From assembly GCA_022822305.1 (NCBI GenBank), contig JAJEBY010000016.1, forward strand, positions 930,001-994,000: 64,000 nt of DNA, given 5' to 3'. This stretch comes from Anaerolineae bacterium. GTDB lineage: Bacteria; Chloroflexota; Anaerolineae; Aggregatilineales; Phototrophicaceae. Each line of letters begins with the position of its first letter. Positions within the stretch are counted from its first letter, which is position 1. Position numbers and translations under genes: made by a program. This document shows, in pieces, positions 63,397 through 64,000 of this stretch. A model generated the notes under the pieces. It was not told where the DNA came from, ran no database searches, and saw nothing but the letters and a program-made list of their open reading frames with translations.

Positions 63397-63425
63397 TGGA
63401 CAAGCGCTTGACGGCATGCTATACT
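63397..63425 (+). promoter_or_regulatory. rpsT promoter
   Basis: TGGACA (63397-63402) and TATACT (63420-63425) are 17 bases apart, and the -10 box belongs to TGCTATACT, the same extended form as at citrate synthase. The leader is about 87 bases. Confidence 0.6.
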
Positions 63426-63489
63426 GCGCGGCTGTTCTAACTGGAATGCGACATACATCGGCTGTCGCCGGGTTACTTTGAAGGGAGCA

Positions 63490-63510
63490 GCAGGAAAAAT
63501 CGGTTCCTGC
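63490..63510 (+). promoter_or_regulatory. Hairpin directly upstream of rpsT
   Basis: GCAGGAA (63490-63496) and TTCCTGC (63504-63510) form a 7-bp stem with a 7-base loop, ending eight bases before the ATG. It contains the only AGGA close to the start, so folding would affect ribosome access. Control by S20 itself is a possibility. Confidence 0.45.
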
Positions 63511-63518
63511 ATCGACAA

Positions 63519-63785
63519 ATGGCAAATCATCAATCCGCGCTCAAGCGCATACGTCAAAATGAAAAGCGGCGCCTGCACAATCGCACGTACCGCAACCGCA
63601 CTAAAACCTTAATCAAGCAAGCGCGCGCCGCCATCGAAAGCGGCGATCTGGATGAAGCGCGCAAGGCCACACAGATTGCCGTTCGCGACCTGGATAGCCT
63701 GGCGAGTAGAGGCGTGGTGCATAGCCGCAACGCTGCCCGCCGCAAGAGCCGACTGATGCGGCAGCTTGCCCGTCTGGAGAGCTAA
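63519..63785 (+). CDS. rpsT: 30S ribosomal protein S20
   Basis: An 88-residue very basic protein of the small ribosomal subunit. MANHQSALKRIRQNEKRRLHNRTYRNRTKT at the N-terminus and GVVHSRNAARRKSRL near the C-terminus are the family hallmarks. Length is normal. It is transcribed alone from the promoter at 63397-63425. Confidence 0.97.
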   Translation: MANHQSALKRIRQNEKRRLHNRTYRNRTKTLIKQARAAIESGDLDEARKATQIAVRDLDSLASRGVVHSRNAARRKSRLMRQLARLES

Positions 63786-64000
63786 CGCCCTCGCAACCCT
63801 TATGTAGATTTAAGTGTTACGCGTCTAATTCGCTGCGGTCGCGGCGATGCGCCTTGCTTTGCGGCGCGCGGGCAATTCCTCCAACGCCAAACAGACGGCA
63901 CGCAATTCGAGTGCGATGGGTTGAAGCGCTTATCGCTTGCTAACTCCTGGCATGCGCTGGTCTCAATCAAAGTCGCTGCTCCGCGCCGGCTACAATTTCC

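Larger units (their letters stand above)
63209..63518. other. Intergenic region with rpsT promoter and leader
   Basis: The 310 bases after the transporter operon hold the rpsT promoter and a leader hairpin. A 65-codon frame at 63284-63481 has no ribosome binding site and no recognisable content. Confidence 0.5.

Noticed and set aside
63786-64000. Possible minus-strand gene fragment (a short ALELRAVCLALEELPARRK-like reading)
   Set aside because: An in-frame stop lies directly upstream, leaving about 30 codons without a start. It could be a decayed remnant, but nothing supports a call.
1-64000. CRISPR arrays, prophage or rRNA genes
   Set aside because: No regularly spaced repeats, phage structural genes or rRNA sequences were seen in reading the window.

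Overview
The window looks like chromosomal DNA from a member of the Chloroflexota (Anaerolineae-like). That placement is inferred from gene content and order, not from a marker tree. Supporting signs are moderately high GC, frequent TTG and GTG starts, a lipoprotein with a long Thr/Pro linker, citrate synthase, aconitase and a two-subunit 2-oxoacid:ferredoxin oxidoreductase close together, and a rpe-fakA-fakB-fakB-recG-coaD order related to the one seen in Gram-positive bacteria. Nearly all of the sequence is core genome. I see no CRISPR array, prophage or intact insertion sequence.

Layout. 1-6280: a truncated Ig-like surface protein, Lon protease, a PD40-propeller lipoprotein, FabG and a HIT hydrolase. 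6322-14769: a DsbA-like membrane-anchored thiol protein, aconitase, an MFS transporter, a DUF697-like membrane protein, a two-domain RNase H, an aminotransferase and a small membrane protein. 14839-18561: a GntR/FCD regulator with a palindrome over its own -10 box, then korA-korB. 18572-20936 (minus strand): a sulfur-carrier operon of JAMM protease, CysO-like ubiquitin-fold protein and MoeZ-type E1-rhodanese, preceded by what reads as a complete cysteine attenuator. 21047-30916: citrate synthase, two rhomboids, a CPBP-like protein, threonine aldolase, a Ca2+-type P-ATPase and a fused ATP sulfurylase/APS kinase. 31019-36205: tatC-tatB-nusB, an ABC-2 exporter and anmK. 36206-37646: a gene-poor AT-rich stretch with a repeated GGACA motif, an AHSA1-like gene and two tRNA-Ser genes. 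37779-50342: CPBP protease, rlmN, the rpe-fakA-fakB-fakB-recG operon, coaD, a coiled-coil protein and comEC. 50396-63208: a catabolic/transport locus (Gfo/Idh oxidoreductase, TIM-barrel isomerase, amidohydrolase, sugar-type ABC proteins, an argininosuccinate-lyase-like enzyme and peptide-type ABC proteins). 63519-63785: rpsT.

The most interesting signal is at 20734-20900 on the minus strand. An unannotated 31-codon peptide holds seven Cys codons, four of them consecutive. A 10-bp terminator hairpin with a U run follows, just before the JAMM gene. The last codons of the leader can pair with the 5' arm of that terminator to form an antiterminator. The operon it precedes resembles the mycobacterial Mec-CysO-MoeZ pathway, which makes cysteine from a protein-bound thiocarboxylate. 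Sensing of charged tRNA-Cys by a stalled ribosome would therefore be a sensible control. The CysO-like protein also carries ten residues after its Gly-Gly, so it would need trimming before use, and the adjacent JAMM protease is the obvious candidate.

Other points worth a look: a fused RNase H in which the basic handle sits on a second, catalytically dead domain; a solute-binding protein whose best start signal points at an ATA codon; a ComEC whose metallo-beta-lactamase motif is broken; and an ArgH-like lyase embedded in a transport operon.
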